DNA of 64,000 nt from Neobacillus sp. OS1-2 (GTDB lineage Bacteria; Bacillota; Bacilli; Bacillales; Cytobacillaceae), in assembly GCF_030915505.1 (NCBI RefSeq), contig NZ_CP133265.1, forward strand, positions 496,001-560,000, given 5' to 3'. Made by a program: the position numbers and the translations under genes. Under the pieces are notes generated by a model. It saw only the letters and a list, made by a program, of their open reading frames with translations, searched no databases and was not told the origin of the DNA. Shown piece by piece: positions 45,544 to 58,046 of the stretch (position 1 is its first letter; each line of letters opens with the position of its first letter).

Positions 45544-48180
45544 TCAAATGGATTTTACCCATTCCTCAACGAATTGCAGTGCAGGTTCCAGTTTTTCCGG
45601 ATCCTTTCCGCCGGCTTGTGCCATATCCGGACGGCCGCCACCGCCACCGCCACAGCGAGAAGCTACTTCTTTAATTAGTTTCCCGGCATGATAGCCTTTT
45701 TCGATTAAATCCTTTGTTACAGCGGCGATCAAATTCACTTTACCTTCATGGGCACTGCCAAGAACGATGACAACCGAACCAAGCTTTTGCTTCAAGTCGT
45801 CGGCCATATTTCTCAAGTTATTCATATCTGCTGCCTGAACTTGAGCGGCTAAAACTGTTACACCGTCAATTTCTTTCGCCTTCGAAACAAGGCTGCCTGC
45901 TTCAATGTTTCCAAGTTTTGCGGCAAGGGATTCATTTTCCCGCTGCAGTTGTTTGATTTCAACCATCAGGCCATCAATCCGGTGCACGATCTCTTTCGGA
46001 TTTGTTTTTAATTTTTCAGCAGCATCCTTTAACAAACCAACTTGTTCACTTAGTGATTTGTATGCTGATTCACCCGTTACTGCCTCAATTCTTCTGGTTC
46101 CGGCACCAATTCCACCTTCGGAAACAATTTTAAATAGTCCAATAACAGATGTATTGGGAACATGGCAGCCACCACACAGCTCAAGACTGTAATCCCCAAC
46201 CCTTACAACACGAACAATATCACCATATTTTTCTCCAAACAGTGCCATAGCTCCCAGTGCTTTTGCTTCAGCGATTGGTTTAAGGCTAATATCCACTTCG
46301 ATGTTTCTCCAGATTTTTTCGTTCACAATTCTTTCGACTTGTTCTAGTTCATCTGGCGTAATTTGACCAAAATGCGAAAAATCAAAACGAAGACGGTCAG
46401 GCTCTACAAGGGAACCGGCTTGATTTACATGCTCCCCAAGAATATCTTTTAATGCCTGATGCAGCAAGTGGGTTGCCGTATGATTTTTAATAATCTTCAC
46501 ACGATTTTCAGCATCTACTTTTGCCGTTACCAGTTGATTCGTTTTTAGCGTACCACTCTTCACGACTACTTGATGAAGGTTTTGACCATTTGGTGCCTTT
46601 TGAACATCCTTAACAGCAACTGCTACACTTTCTCCTTCTATCAAACCACGGTCAGCGATTTGCCCGCCGCTCTCTGCATAAAACGGTGTCATGTCAAGAA
46701 TAAGTTGTACTTCTTCACCACCGGATGCTTTCTCAGCCAGTTCGCCATTTTTTAGGATGGCTACAACTGTCGAACTTGTCTCTAGAGTATCGTAGCCAAC
46801 AAATTTACTTTCAACTGTAACATCACGAAGCACGCCCTTTTGGACCTGCATCGAATCGACGTCCTGACGAGCCGCACGTGCACGTTCACGCTGCTGCTCC
46901 ATCTCCACTTCAAAGCCTTGATGGTCAACCTTCATGCCTTCTTCTTCAGCATATTCTTCTGTCAATTCAACCGGGAAACCATAGGTGTCATAGAGTCGGA
47001 AAATATCGGTACCTGTAATGGTATCGCTGCCCTTTTCTTTTTCCTTTTTAATAACGTTTGCTAAAATCGTCAAGCCTTCATGAAGGGTTTCGTGGAAACG
47101 CTCTTCCTCGTTTTTGATCACCTTTTGAATGAATTCGGTCTTGTCCTTTACTTCCGGATAGAAGTCGTGCATGATTTCTCCCACGATAGGGACGAGTTCA
47201 AACATAAATGGACGGTTAATATTAATTTGTTTCGCATAGCGGACAGCGCGGCGCAGCAAGCGGCGCAATACATAGCCGCGACCTTCATTTGATGGCAACG
47301 CCCCGTCTCCGACAGCAAAAGCTACGGTTCGGATATGGTCAGCAATTACTTTAAAAGCTACGTCGCGTTCTTTATCGACACCATATTTTTCGCCCGAGAT
47401 TTCTTCCGTAGCCCGAATGATGGGGATAAATAAATCAGTATCAAAATTAGTCGGAACGTTTTGAACGACAGATGCCATCCGCTCTAGTCCCATACCGGTA
47501 TCAATATTTTTCTTTGGCAGCGGTGTATACGTACCATCAGGGTTATGATTAAATTGTGAAAAGACAAGGTTCCAAACCTCAAGGTATCGGTCGTTTTCAC
47601 CGCCTGGATATAACTCAGGATCGCTTGGGTCATTGCCATATTCCGGGCCGCGATCATAGAAAATTTCCGTATTCGGGCCGCTTGGACCTTCACCAATATC
47701 CCAGAAGTTTCCCTCCAGGCGAATAATTCGTTCCTCAGGCAAACCAATTGTCTTATGCCAAATGTCAAATGCTTCATGATCTTCAGGATGAACAGTAACA
47801 GACAGCAGTTCCGGGGCCCAGCCAATCCATTTAGTATCAGTTAAAAACTCCCATGCCCATTCAATTGCTTCTTGTTTGAAATATTCACCAATAGAAAAAT
47901 TACCGAGCATCTCAAAGAATGTATGATGGCGCGCAGTTTTCCCAACGTTTTCAATGTCATTGGTTCTGATTGATTTTTGTGCATTTGTGATCCGAGGATT
48001 TTCAGGTACAACACGACCGTCAAAATATTTCTTTAAGGTTGCAACACCACTGTTAATCCACAATAATGATGGATCATCATGTGGAACAAGTGAGGCACTC
48101 GGTTCAATCGTGTGTCCTTTTTCTTCGTTAAAAAATTGTAAAAACATCGAGCGAATTTGTGATCCTGTTAAGTTTTTCAT
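45544..48180 (-). CDS. alaS: Alanyl-tRNA synthetase
   Basis: Charges tRNA-Ala and edits mischarged serine and glycine. The 878-residue protein has the class II catalytic core (motif region [19 protein letters not shown], motif 2 around [32 protein letters not shown]), the editing domain with [11 protein letters not shown] near residue 570 and CGGCHV near 670, and the C-terminal oligomerisation domain ending in [15 protein letters not shown]. Expression is controlled by an upstream T-box leader; the ATG has AGGAGGT. Confidence 0.98.
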   Translation of the reverse strand: MKNLTGSQIRSMFLQFFNEEKGHTIEPSASLVPHDDPSLLWINSGVATLKKYFDGRVVPENPRITNAQKSIRTNDIENVGKTARHHTFFEMLGNFSIGEYFKQEAIEWAWEFLTDTKWIGWAPELLSVTVHPEDHEAFDIWHKTIGLPEERIIRLEGNFWDIGEGPSGPNTEIFYDRGPEYGNDPSDPELYPGGENDRYLEVWNLVFSQFNHNPDGTYTPLPKKNIDTGMGLERMASVVQNVPTNFDTDLFIPIIRATEEISGEKYGVDKERDVAFKVIADHIRTVAFAVGDGALPSNEGRGYVLRRLLRRAVRYAKQININRPFMFELVPIVGEIMHDFYPEVKDKTEFIQKVIKNEEERFHETLHEGLTILANVIKKEKEKGSDTITGTDIFRLYDTYGFPVELTEEYAEEEGMKVDHQGFEVEMEQQRERARAARQDVDSMQVQKGVLRDVTVESKFVGYDTLETSSTVVAILKNGELAEKASGGEEVQLILDMTPFYAESGGQIADRGLIEGESVAVAVKDVQKAPNGQNLHQVVVKSGTLKTNQLVTAKVDAENRVKIIKNHTATHLLHQALKDILGEHVNQAGSLVEPDRLRFDFSHFGQITPDELEQVERIVNEKIWRNIEVDISLKPIAEAKALGAMALFGEKYGDIVRVVRVGDYSLELCGGCHVPNTSVIGLFKIVSEGGIGAGTRRIEAVTGESAYKSLSEQVGLLKDAAEKLKTNPKEIVHRIDGLMVEIKQLQRENESLAAKLGNIEAGSLVSKAKEIDGVTVLAAQVQAADMNNLRNMADDLKQKLGSVVIVLGSAHEGKVNLIAAVTKDLIEKGYHAGKLIKEVASRCGGGGGGRPDMAQAGGKDPEKLEPALQFVEEWVKSI

Positions 48181-48212
48181 TTAGATTGACCTCCTTTTTA
48201 TGTAAAAAAGCA

Positions 48213-48476
48213 TACAAAAAAGCCCTCATCCCCAAAACAGGGACGAGAGCATATCTCGCGGTACCACCCTGATTATGAATACAAAAAAAGCTGTATTCAT
48301 CTCTCAAAATTGCCTTAACGCGGCGAAACGGCAGGGATTAGCTGCACTCCGGATTAGCTTTCTGTCATCCTTCATCTAGAGCTTCTTTCAGCCATGGAAG
48401 CTCCTCTCTTCTGCGCTTTTAATGCGTTACAGATGGTCTACAACATACTCATGTCCTTCAACATTTTACTACTATA
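48213..48476 (-). ncRNA. T-box leader of alaS
   Basis: About 260 nt of leader on the minus strand. The T-box core AGGGTGGTACCGCG lies at 48257-48270, followed by an intrinsic terminator (GCTCTCGTCCC / GGGGATGAGGGC, then TTTTTT) at 48215-48250. Upstream are stem I with a GAAGGA element and an AGAGAGGAGC...GAAGCTC stem. Uncharged tRNA-Ala should stabilise the antiterminator and permit alaS transcription. I could not place the specifier codon with certainty. Confidence 0.92.
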
Positions 48477-48482
48477 TGACGA

Positions 48483-48511
48483 ATTATAGCCACGAAAAAA
48501 ACGTTTGTCAA
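48483..48511 (-). promoter_or_regulatory. Consensus SigA promoter of the alaS T-box transcript
   Basis: TTGACA (48506-48511), 17 bp, TATAAT (48483-48488): both hexamers are perfect. The -35 overlaps the stop codon of the upstream gene yrrI. Confidence 0.9.
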
Positions 48512-49572
48512 TTTGATTCATGACTGAAATGACTTTTTGCATGAATTATCCCTACTTTAAGCACCGCAAGCACCGGGACTGCTAAAATCAATCCAAGTAT
48601 TCCGCCAATTTCCCCGCCGGCAGTTAACGCCACCATAATGACTAACGGGTGCATATGCAGGCTTTTGCCAACAATATACGGTGATAAAATATTACCTTCA
48701 AGGAATTGGAGACCAAAAACAATCACCAAGGTAATGATCACTAATTTAACTGATATTGTCGCAGCGATGATTACCGCTGGTACCGCTCCGATAATCGGGC
48801 CAAAATAAGGGATGACATTAGTCGCTCCAACAATCATCCCTAATAATAAAGGATAGTTCAAATCAAAAATCCAAAATAACAGTGCAGAAAGACTACCAAT
48901 AATGATACAAACCAACAGTTGTCCTCTGATATAGCTACCAAGAGATTCATCGACATCCTTGAGAAAAAGCGTGCCCTTCTTCCGCCATTTTTTAGGGGTA
49001 ATATACCACACAGCCCGTTTAATTAAGGGAAAGTCCTTTAACATATAAAAGGCGATAAAAGGAATAAGTAACATAAGTAATGCCGAATTTAGGAAACCCA
49101 TAAGGATGTTAACGATGATGGTTAGTAATGAATCCATCTTTTTTTCGAAGGTATCAATGCCCTCATTCATCCGCGCTTGAAGTCCATCTGGCCACGCCCT
49201 TGTGTGCGACTGCAATTCATTAATCCAGCCGCGGTATTGTTCGGCAAAAGCAGGAGCACTTTCAGACAGGTCCTTTAATTGGTCAATAATGGCAGGTATA
49301 CCTTTATAAAGTCCAAAACCAATTCCGCCAAAAAAAAGAAAATAAATTAAGAAAATGGCAAGCCCGCGGTGGAGTCCTTTTTCGTGTAATTTTTCAACAA
49401 TCGGGTGTAGTAAATAGGTGATAAACCCACCAATCACAAAGGGAAGAAGGATGATGGCTGCCATTCGGACAATTGGCATCCATAGGAAACTTATTTTCAG
49501 AAAAACAAAAATGACAATTAATAAAAGGAGCAAAAAGCCAATTCGATAATACCATTTCATACGAATATCCAC
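48508..49572 (-). CDS. yrrI: AI-2E family transporter (YrrI)
   Basis: Polytopic membrane protein of the TqsA/PerM family, 354 residues with about eight hydrophobic segments. Landmarks are FVIGGFITYLLHPIVEKL near residue 45, the central soluble portion (about 80-140), and the conserved LEGNILSPYIVGKSLHMHPL near 300. Substrates of the family are varied, so no transport role is claimed. The start is taken as GTG 49572 because GGAGG is 7 nt upstream; ATG 49560 is the alternative. It follows yrzQ after a terminator. Confidence 0.85.
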   Translation of the reverse strand: MDIRMKWYYRIGFLLLLLIVIFVFLKISFLWMPIVRMAAIILLPFVIGGFITYLLHPIVEKLHEKGLHRGLAIFLIYFLFFGGIGFGLYKGIPAIIDQLKDLSESAPAFAEQYRGWINELQSHTRAWPDGLQARMNEGIDTFEKKMDSLLTIIVNILMGFLNSALLMLLIPFIAFYMLKDFPLIKRAVWYITPKKWRKKGTLFLKDVDESLGSYIRGQLLVCIIIGSLSALLFWIFDLNYPLLLGMIVGATNVIPYFGPIIGAVPAVIIAATISVKLVIITLVIVFGLQFLEGNILSPYIVGKSLHMHPLVIMVALTAGGEIGGILGLILAVPVLAVLKVGIIHAKSHFSHESN

Positions 49573-49623
49573 TTCCAAGCCTCCTTTTTGTTAGTTTTGG
49601 AGACAATTAATGTAAATATACAA

Positions 49624-49653
49624 AAATCCCCCTCAATTTTATAAGGGGGATTT
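49624..49653 (-). terminator. Terminator after yrzQ
   Basis: AAATCCCCC / GGGGGATTT stem with a 12-nt loop and TTTTTG tail on the minus strand, immediately after the yrzQ stop. Confidence 0.85.
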
Positions 49654-49662
49654 AAACACATG

Positions 49663-49797
49663 TTAGAATATCGCACGTTTCACTTTCTTTTGCATCCTTT
49701 TCATATTGCGGGCAGACATCATATTGTTTCTTTGAGCCATATTATATGCTGCCATGCCTGCACCAAAAGCAACCACTGTTGTCATCATTTTATTCAT
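49663..49797 (-). CDS. yrzQ: YrzQ family small protein (DUF3918)
   Basis: A 44-residue protein: a short hydrophobic helix (MTTVVAFGAGMAAYNMA) followed by a Met/Arg/Lys-rich amphipathic tail (RNMKRMQKKVKRAIF). The start at 49797 follows GAGGTG; the longer frame upstream overlaps the zinc-ribbon gene and has no site. Matches the B. subtilis YrzQ pattern and location. Function unknown. Confidence 0.75.
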   Translation of the reverse strand: MNKMMTTVVAFGAGMAAYNMAQRNNMMSARNMKRMQKKVKRAIF

Positions 49798-49819
49798 ACG
49801 TCTCACCTCTTCTTTATAT

Positions 49820-50011
49820 TTAAAGGGTGTAGCGACGCTCTTCTTCTTCAAACAAATCATCTAAGGAACTGAGTGACCCATCCTCTTCGACTTGGTGGGT
49901 ATTAATTATCCCTGAGGAAACAGAAAGTTCAATAAAACAGTTCCAGCAATAATATTGGTTGATACCAATTTTGCCAATATCTTTACTTTGACAATTTGGA
50001 CACTTAAACAT
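49820..50011 (-). CDS. Small zinc-ribbon protein
   Basis: A 63-residue protein with two CxxC knuckles (MFKCPNCQSKDIG and YYCWNCFIEL), hence a predicted single zinc ribbon, and an acidic tail (LDDLFEEEERRYTL). GAGGTG precedes ATG 50011. It lies 11 bp after yrrD and before yrzQ, inside the run recD2-yrrD-zinc ribbon-yrzQ, so it is probably translated from the same transcript. Function unknown; a small RNA-polymerase- or ribosome-associated role would be a guess. Confidence 0.75.
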   Translation of the reverse strand: MFKCPNCQSKDIGKIGINQYYCWNCFIELSVSSGIINTHQVEEDGSLSSLDDLFEEEERRYTL

Positions 50012-50022
50012 GAAAAGACACC

Positions 50023-50541
50023 TCACGTATCATTAACGTCTACGATAATGGCATCCTTTCCGATCGCTAAGGGCTTCTCGGATTGAATGACTTGTTTGCC
50101 TTCCGTGATATCCGAAAAGAAGCCATCCGTAATTTCGTACCCTACGATTGTGCCCACTTCTTCTTGAAAATATACATCTTTCAATAATCCGAGCGACTCC
50201 CCGCTTTTCGAAAGCATCATCATTCCATCCAGTGGACGTTGATGTGTTAACGTATGCAGAGGGTTCTCCTTTAGCTTTTCCAATTGTTCCGCGTCCTCAA
50301 CCATAACCCCATCCCAGCCAAAGAAGGTCACCTTTTGAATGTCCAGAAAAAAGGATTGTTTGAAGAAAACGCCTTTTTTTACAAGCAGGCCATTGACTTT
50401 TCCAGTGCTTGAAATACATAGGTCACTTATTTCACCAATTTTCGTGCCACTTCTCGTTTCAAATACAGGCTGACCTTTCAATAAAGAAAATGTCCGCAAA
50501 GAGTGTCCCACCTCCTCTCGAACATTTATAGTTTCAGCCAT
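50023..50541 (-). CDS. yrrD: PRC-barrel domain protein YrrD
   Basis: A 172-residue protein with two PRC-barrel-like units: an N-terminal one (LLKGQPVFETRSGTKIGEIS) and a second (RPLDGMMMLSKSGESLGLL), each ending in a short strand with IVGYEI-type sequence. PRC barrels mediate protein or RNA contacts; the role of YrrD is not known. It overlaps the 3' end of recD2 by 8 bp, so it is translationally coupled to the helicase. Confidence 0.82.
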   Translation of the reverse strand: MAETINVREEVGHSLRTFSLLKGQPVFETRSGTKIGEISDLCISSTGKVNGLLVKKGVFFKQSFFLDIQKVTFFGWDGVMVEDAEQLEKLKENPLHTLTHQRPLDGMMMLSKSGESLGLLKDVYFQEEVGTIVGYEITDGFFSDITEGKQVIQSEKPLAIGKDAIIVDVNDT

Positions 50542-52957
50542 TTGTTAGAAAATCATAAGGTGTAAGGTTTTCCATACCTACCATTGGATTCACTTGCATT
50601 AATTCTTCCTCATAGGATAATTCATTGGATACGGCTTGATCCGTCATTTTGGCAGATGTCTCAAGAGCATTCACAGTGATGGTTTCTTGCAGCTTTTGAC
50701 AAAGAGTCGTTTGCCTCAATAGCTCATCTGCTCGTTCAACCCCCATTCGAAGGGCATCCTCTTCACCACATAGAATCAATGATTGTTTACTTCTGGTAAT
50801 CGCCGTATAAATTAAATTCCTTCGCAGCATCCGATAATAACTTCTAGTAATAGGTAAAATAACAATCGGAAATTCACTGCCCTGTGATTTATGGACCGAG
50901 CAGCAATAGGCATGGGTGATTTGATTCAGGTCCTGCTTTGTATATTCGACCTCATTCCCTTCAAAGGAAATATAAATCATATCCTGTTTCTCCATGTTTT
51001 CTTTTGCATAAATGATTGAAATAATTTCACCGATATCCCCGTTAAACACATTACTTTCCGGCTGGTTCACAAGCTGGAGTACCTTATCACCGATACGGTA
51101 TTTTACCTCACCAAAGGCGATTTCCTTCCGTTTTCCATCTGGATTCGGGTTGAAAATTTCCTGCAGCAGCACATTTAAGCGATCAATTCCTGCTGGTCCT
51201 CTGTACATTGGGGCCAACACCTGTATATCTTTTGCTGAATACCCTTTGTTTTTGGCATTTAAGGCTACTTTTTCCACCACTTGTGCCACCTGCGTCGTTG
51301 AACATTTAATAAACGAGCGATCAGCCTGTTTTGCAGTTATATTTGCAGGCAAATATCCTTTTTTAATTTCATGTGCCAGTTCGATGATCGATGATCCTTC
51401 TGCCTGCCGGTAAATATCGGTAAGGCGAACAGTCGGTATCCGTTCAGACTGCAGCAAGTCTTTTAAAACCTGTCCTGGCCCGACAGAAGGCAGTTGATCC
51501 TCGTCACCGACCATGATAACTTGAATATTCTCTGGTAATGCTTTGAACAATTGATTGGCAAGCCAAATATCGAGCATTGAGGTTTCGTCAACAATTAATA
51601 TTTTCCCTTCGAGCGGGCTTGCATCATCACGATCAAATCCTTCTGATCCATTAAAGCCAAGTAATCGGTGAATCGTTACGGCAGGCAGTCCCGTCGACTC
51701 TGTCATTCGTTTGGCAGCACGTCCGGTCGGGGCAGCGAGTAAAAAGGGAAACGGCTCGTCCTTTTTGTGGTAATCCTTTATTTCTAAGGAACAGCCGTGC
51801 AGTTCTGCATATAGTTCTACTATTCCCTTGATTACAGTCGTCTTACCCGTACCAGGTCCGCCTGTTAAAATCAGCATTGGCGACATTAACGCCGTTTGAA
51901 TCGCTTCCCTTTGGGACGGGGCATATTGGACTTGGAGACGTTCCTCTAATCCACCTAAAGCCAGTAGAAACTCCGATTCAGGGAATTGTTCCTTGTATTC
52001 TGTTTGCTGTAATATCCGCTGAATACTTGTAACAAGACCCTTTTCAGCGAAAAATAAAGATGGCAGGTATACACGCTTTTCCTCAACTTTTATTTTTCCC
52101 TCTTCTTCTAGCTTAATTACCTCATTTGAAATGTCTATGTATTCAATTTGATCACGTTTATTGTCTTCGAGCAGTACCCTTACTTGTTCTAACAAATCTT
52201 GAGCATGCATGTAAACATGTCCCGTTTGCATACTTTCGTTTTCTAGTGTGTAAAGGCAAGCAGCTTTTATTCGGTCTGGATGGCTTCCTGTAATCCCTAG
52301 CTGATGGCCAAGCTCATCCGCACGGCCAAAACCGATACCTTCAATATCTTCGACAAGCTGATAAGGATTTTTTTGAATCGTATTAAGTGTTTCTTCTTTA
52401 TACGCTTGATAAATCCGCATTGAAATCTGCGGGCCAAAGCCATATTGATTCAGGGCGACCATAACCTGCTCAAGTCCTTGATGCTCCATCAACGTATCAT
52501 AAAGCATTTTCGCCTTTTCAGGAGGGAGCTTTGGAATAGAGTCAAGTAACGACGGCTGATTGAGGATTTTCGAAATCGCATCTTCTCCCAAGGTTTCAAC
52601 AATGTTCTCGGCCGTCTTTTTCCCAATTCCCTTAAACATTTCACCGGATAAATAGGCTACGACCCCTTGTTTTGTTTGGGGCATATCTTTACGGAAATGA
52701 TTGGTGTGAAATTGCACGCCAAACTTAGGATGTTCCTTAAAATCTCCGAAAAAGATATAGGATTCTTGTTCATGAATTTTTGGGAAATAACCGGTAACTA
52801 CGGCTTCCTTGTCCTCATACGGATGATTTGTTTCATCAACACGGATTCTTAAAACGGTATAAAGATTTTGTTCATTATGAAAAATCGTTACGATTGGCCG
52901 TCCTTTAACAAACTTTCCTTGCTCCGCAAATAAATCGAGCGCATCTTGTTTTTCCAT
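50534..52957 (-). CDS. recD2: ATP-dependent 5'-3' DNA helicase RecD2 (YrrC)
   Basis: SF1B helicase that acts in replication-fork maintenance and repair without RecB/RecC. The 807 residues show an N-terminal OB-like extension, helix-hairpin-helix motifs (MFKGIGKKTAENIVETLGE near residue 110 and VEDIEGIGFGRADELG near 205), and helicase motifs: I ILTGGPGTGKTTVIKG near 360, Ia LLAAPTGRAAKRM, II ILIVDETSMLD near 440, III VMVGDEDQLPSVGPGQVL, and the C-terminal motifs ITHAYCCSVHKSQGSEFP and YTAITRSKQSLILCG. The ATG has GGAGGG. It lies downstream of yrrB. Confidence 0.96.
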   Translation of the reverse strand: MEKQDALDLFAEQGKFVKGRPIVTIFHNEQNLYTVLRIRVDETNHPYEDKEAVVTGYFPKIHEQESYIFFGDFKEHPKFGVQFHTNHFRKDMPQTKQGVVAYLSGEMFKGIGKKTAENIVETLGEDAISKILNQPSLLDSIPKLPPEKAKMLYDTLMEHQGLEQVMVALNQYGFGPQISMRIYQAYKEETLNTIQKNPYQLVEDIEGIGFGRADELGHQLGITGSHPDRIKAACLYTLENESMQTGHVYMHAQDLLEQVRVLLEDNKRDQIEYIDISNEVIKLEEEGKIKVEEKRVYLPSLFFAEKGLVTSIQRILQQTEYKEQFPESEFLLALGGLEERLQVQYAPSQREAIQTALMSPMLILTGGPGTGKTTVIKGIVELYAELHGCSLEIKDYHKKDEPFPFLLAAPTGRAAKRMTESTGLPAVTIHRLLGFNGSEGFDRDDASPLEGKILIVDETSMLDIWLANQLFKALPENIQVIMVGDEDQLPSVGPGQVLKDLLQSERIPTVRLTDIYRQAEGSSIIELAHEIKKGYLPANITAKQADRSFIKCSTTQVAQVVEKVALNAKNKGYSAKDIQVLAPMYRGPAGIDRLNVLLQEIFNPNPDGKRKEIAFGEVKYRIGDKVLQLVNQPESNVFNGDIGEIISIIYAKENMEKQDMIYISFEGNEVEYTKQDLNQITHAYCCSVHKSQGSEFPIVILPITRSYYRMLRRNLIYTAITRSKQSLILCGEEDALRMGVERADELLRQTTLCQKLQETITVNALETSAKMTDQAVSNELSYEEELMQVNPMVGMENLTPYDFLTNG

Positions 52958-52989
52958 TTGGCTCCCTCCTTTCAGTTGAAAGTTAAAAA

Positions 52990-53643
52990 TTATTGATTAT
53001 TTTCAATCAGTTTTTTTGCATGACCTGCTAACAGATGATCTGGCTGAATGTCGAGTGCTTGATTGAACATGTGTAAGGCTCGTTCACCGTCTTCTTTAAA
53101 GGCATAAGAAACGCCTAAATTATAATAAGCATCTGAATGGTTAGGATCTAGCTCAATACATTTTTCGAGTTGGACAATCGCTTCGTCAATGAATTCAAGC
53201 TGCGCCAAACATAATCCATATTGAAAGCGCGCTTCCGCATCCTGTTCATTTAGTTCAACACTTCTTTGCAAATAAGGGAGGGCGAATCGGCCTTGATCCA
53301 GTTGAACAAGCGTCAATCCTAACATAAAGTAATTGTCGCTTGATTCAAGACCCTTTTTCATTGCTGTTTCAAACATATTTTTCGCCTCGTTGAAGTGGTC
53401 CTGAGTGAATAATATATTTCCAATGCTATAGTAAGCCGCCGCAGCATTTTCATCTAGGTTAAGCGCCTTTTGATAAAAATTTAACGCCTTTTCATCATCA
53501 CCGAGGGCAGAAAGAAGATTACCAAAGTTAATATAGGCAACAGGGTCGTTCGGATTTTCCTCAATCGCCTCATTAAAGGCCTTTGCCGCCTCTTCCCAGT
53601 TGCCTTCCTGCATATATGCTACACCTAATTGGTTCTTATCCAA
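52990..53643 (-). CDS. yrrB: Tetratricopeptide repeat protein YrrB
   Basis: A 217-residue protein built of about six TPR units (for example AFNEAIEENPNDPVAYINFG, ALNFYQKALNLDENAAAAYY, QLEKCIELDPNHSDAYYNLG). TPR superhelices are protein-binding scaffolds; the partner is not known. No signal or membrane helix is present. The start is TTG 53643 with GGAG nine nt upstream; the longer frame crosses the mnmA terminator. It follows mnmA and precedes recD2, as in B. subtilis. Confidence 0.9.
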   Translation of the reverse strand: MDKNQLGVAYMQEGNWEEAAKAFNEAIEENPNDPVAYINFGNLLSALGDDEKALNFYQKALNLDENAAAAYYSIGNILFTQDHFNEAKNMFETAMKKGLESSDNYFMLGLTLVQLDQGRFALPYLQRSVELNEQDAEARFQYGLCLAQLEFIDEAIVQLEKCIELDPNHSDAYYNLGVSYAFKEDGERALHMFNQALDIQPDHLLAGHAKKLIENNQ

Positions 53644-53685
53644 AAAAATCAACTCCGATCCTAAGAGAAAGTATATCATATTTAC

Positions 53686-53720
53686 CAAAAAAACCCCGAC
53701 TCCTAAATAGGAATCAAGGT
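53686..53720 (-). terminator. Terminator after mnmA
   Basis: ACC-x2-GATTCCT pairs with AGGAGTC-x-GGT around ATTT and is followed by TTTTTTT on the minus strand. Confidence 0.75.
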
Positions 53721-53726
53721 CAAATT

Positions 53727-56028
<2,302 letters not shown>

Positions 56029-56073
56029 TATTACACCTTCAATCAACATAATTCTCTACTATTACTTTTGACT

Positions 56074-56493
56074 TTAAATATAAAACATATAACCGTCCGG
56101 CTCCTGATCCTCACTATGACTAGCTAAATCCTCTAATGTCGTATTATCCAACACGTCTTTAATTGCATCGCGAATACGAATCCACAGTTCACGCTTAGCT
56201 GGCTCTTCATCTTCAATTCCTTCGACAGGGGTAATCGGACCTTCGAGCACACGAATCACATCACCTGCCGTAATTTTAGAAGGCTCATCTGATAGAATAT
56301 ACCCACCGTATGCTCCCCTGATGCTTTTTACTAACCCCGCATTCCGAAGTGGAGCAATCAATTGTTCTAAATAGTGTTCGGATAGATCATTTGCCTGGGC
56401 AATGGATTTTAAAGAAGTAGGACCCTCGCCATGCTTTTTGGCAAGTTCAATCATGATGGTAAGACCGTACCGGCCTTTTGTCGAAATTTTCAT
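56074..56493 (-). CDS. cymR: Cysteine metabolism repressor CymR (Rrf2 family)
   Basis: Rrf2-type repressor that, with CysK, senses cysteine supply and controls sulfur genes, including mccAB in B. subtilis. The 139 residues have an N-terminal winged helix (MKISTKGRYGLTIMIELA, HYLEQLIAPLRNAGLVKSIR, GAYGGYIL) and a C-terminal dimerisation helix. The three cysteines that hold an Fe-S cluster in IscR/NsrR are absent, which fits CymR. ATG 56493 has GAGGTG. It heads the cymR-iscS-mnmA run. Confidence 0.92.
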   Translation of the reverse strand: MKISTKGRYGLTIMIELAKKHGEGPTSLKSIAQANDLSEHYLEQLIAPLRNAGLVKSIRGAYGGYILSDEPSKITAGDVIRVLEGPITPVEGIEDEEPAKRELWIRIRDAIKDVLDNTTLEDLASHSEDQEPDGYMFYI

Positions 56494-56602
56494 ATATGGC
56501 ACCTCTATTTCGTAATCTATTTAAAAAAATATTCTCAGTAAATTGATAGGCATTAGAAATTATATCATATTCTTCTTTAATATGCTTTTGCAAGGGAAAA
56601 AC

Positions 56603-56645
56603 GAAAAGCTTCCAGGGCTGGACAATTCTTAAAGTCGAAATTTAT
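56603..56645. repeat. Partial copy of the dispersed repeat (right end)
   Basis: GAAAAGC plus GGCTGGACAATTCTTAAAGTC and GAAATTTAT, matching the right end of the element at 27398-27570. It lies between divergent cymR and rarA. Just beyond it TTTATCCT (56641-56648) and AGGATAAA (56661-56668) form another inverted repeat ahead of rarA. Confidence 0.7.
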
Positions 56646-56715
56646 CCTTTAGTATTAATCAGGATAAAATGGTATGTTAAAAGGAGCGAAAAAAGTTTGT
56701 TTTGGAGAGATGAAT

Positions 56716-57990
56716 ATGCAGCAAAAACCATTAGCATTTCGAATGCGTCCTCGTACGTTAGAAGAAGTTGCAGGTCAGCACCATCTTGTTGGTGAGGGAA
56801 AAATAATTGCCAGAATGGTAAAGGCCAAACAGCTGACATCGATGATTTTATATGGACCGCCAGGCATTGGGAAAACCTCGATTGCCAGCGCCATTGCCGG
56901 CAGTACGAAATATGCCTTTCGCACATTGAATGCAGTCACTAATAATAAAAAAGACATGGAGATCGTAGCTGCCGAGGCAAAAATGTCCGGGAAAGTGATT
57001 TTACTGCTGGATGAAGTCCATCGTTTAGATAAAGCAAAACAGGATTTTTTACTACCATATTTGGAAAATGGAATGATTGTATTAATCGGGGCCACAACCA
57101 GTAACCCCTATCATGCTATAAACCCGGCGATTCGCAGTCGCTGCCAAATTTTCGAATTAAAGCCGTTATCTTCTAATGAAGTGAAGCAAGCACTACTACG
57201 CTCTATTGCCGATGTAGAGCGCGGCTTTGGCGGTTTGAAAATTGAGATATCTGAAGAAGCTTTACATCATTTTGCCCAGGGATCGAATGGGGATGTAAGA
57301 AGCTCATTGAATGCACTCGAATTAGCGGTGTTATCAACCGATCAAGATAAAAATGGCATTATCCATATTGATGTAGCGACCGCCGAAGAATGTTTGCAAA
57401 AGAAAAGTTTGGTCGCCGATAAGGACGGGGATGGGCATTATGATGTCCTTTCAGCCTTCCAGAAATCTATTCGCGGAAGTGACGTCGACGCTGCCCTCCA
57501 TTATCTTGGCAGATTAATAGAAGCAGGTGACCTTCCAAGTATAAGTCGCCGATTAATTGTGATTGCCTATGAAGATATTGGCCTTGCCAATCCTCAAGTA
57601 GGAGCACGTACCTTAGCTGCGATAGAAACGGCAGAAAGAATTGGCTTTCCCGAAGCACGGATCCCATTAGCCAATGCCGTAATTGAATTATGTTTATCGC
57701 CTAAGTCTAATTCTGCAGTCTTAGCGATTCAAGCAGCCCTTGAAGATATCCAAAAAGGAATCGTTGGCGAAGTCCCCGATCATCTGAAAGATGCCCATTA
57801 CAAAGGGGCAAAAGAACTTGGCAGAGGGATCGACTACAAGTATCCGCACGATTACGAAAACGGCTGGGTGCCACAGCAATACTTACCAGACAGAATTAAG
57901 AACAAAAAATACTACAAACCTAAAAAGACCGGAAAATTTGAACAAGCCCTAGCCACCGTATACGAAAAAATAACAAGATCGAAACAGTAG
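56716..57990 (+). CDS. rarA: Replication-associated recombination protein RarA (MgsA)
   Basis: AAA+ ATPase related to clamp loaders that acts at stalled replication forks. The 424 residues begin PLAFRMRPRTLEEVAGQHHLVG, with Walker A ILYGPPGIGKTSIA near residue 42, Walker B VILLLDEVHRLDKAKQDFLL near 90, sensor 1 LIGATTSNP, and the arginine finger region NPAIRSRCQIFEL. The C-terminal tetramerisation part (GSDVDAALHYLGRLIEAGD, YKYPHDYENGWV) is complete. The start at 56716 has GGAGAG 7 nt upstream; an ATG two codons earlier is too near the site. B. subtilis orthologue: YrvN. Confidence 0.96.
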   Translation: MQQKPLAFRMRPRTLEEVAGQHHLVGEGKIIARMVKAKQLTSMILYGPPGIGKTSIASAIAGSTKYAFRTLNAVTNNKKDMEIVAAEAKMSGKVILLLDEVHRLDKAKQDFLLPYLENGMIVLIGATTSNPYHAINPAIRSRCQIFELKPLSSNEVKQALLRSIADVERGFGGLKIEISEEALHHFAQGSNGDVRSSLNALELAVLSTDQDKNGIIHIDVATAEECLQKKSLVADKDGDGHYDVLSAFQKSIRGSDVDAALHYLGRLIEAGDLPSISRRLIVIAYEDIGLANPQVGARTLAAIETAERIGFPEARIPLANAVIELCLSPKSNSAVLAIQAALEDIQKGIVGEVPDHLKDAHYKGAKELGRGIDYKYPHDYENGWVPQQYLPDRIKNKKYYKPKKTGKFEQALATVYEKITRSKQ

Positions 57991-58028
57991 AAAGGGTGTC
58001 AGGCACCAAATGGTGCCTGACACCCTTT
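57991..58028. terminator. Bidirectional terminator of the GGTGTCAGGCACC repeat family
   Basis: An 18-bp perfect stem (AAAGGGTGTCAGGCACCA / TGGTGCCTGACACCCTTT) with almost no loop, beginning at the base after the rarA stop and ending 19 bp before the convergent permease stop. T-runs on both sides. The core recurs at 32829-32870 and in comEC. Confidence 0.8.
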
Positions 58029-58046
58029 TCTGTATACTCATATTGT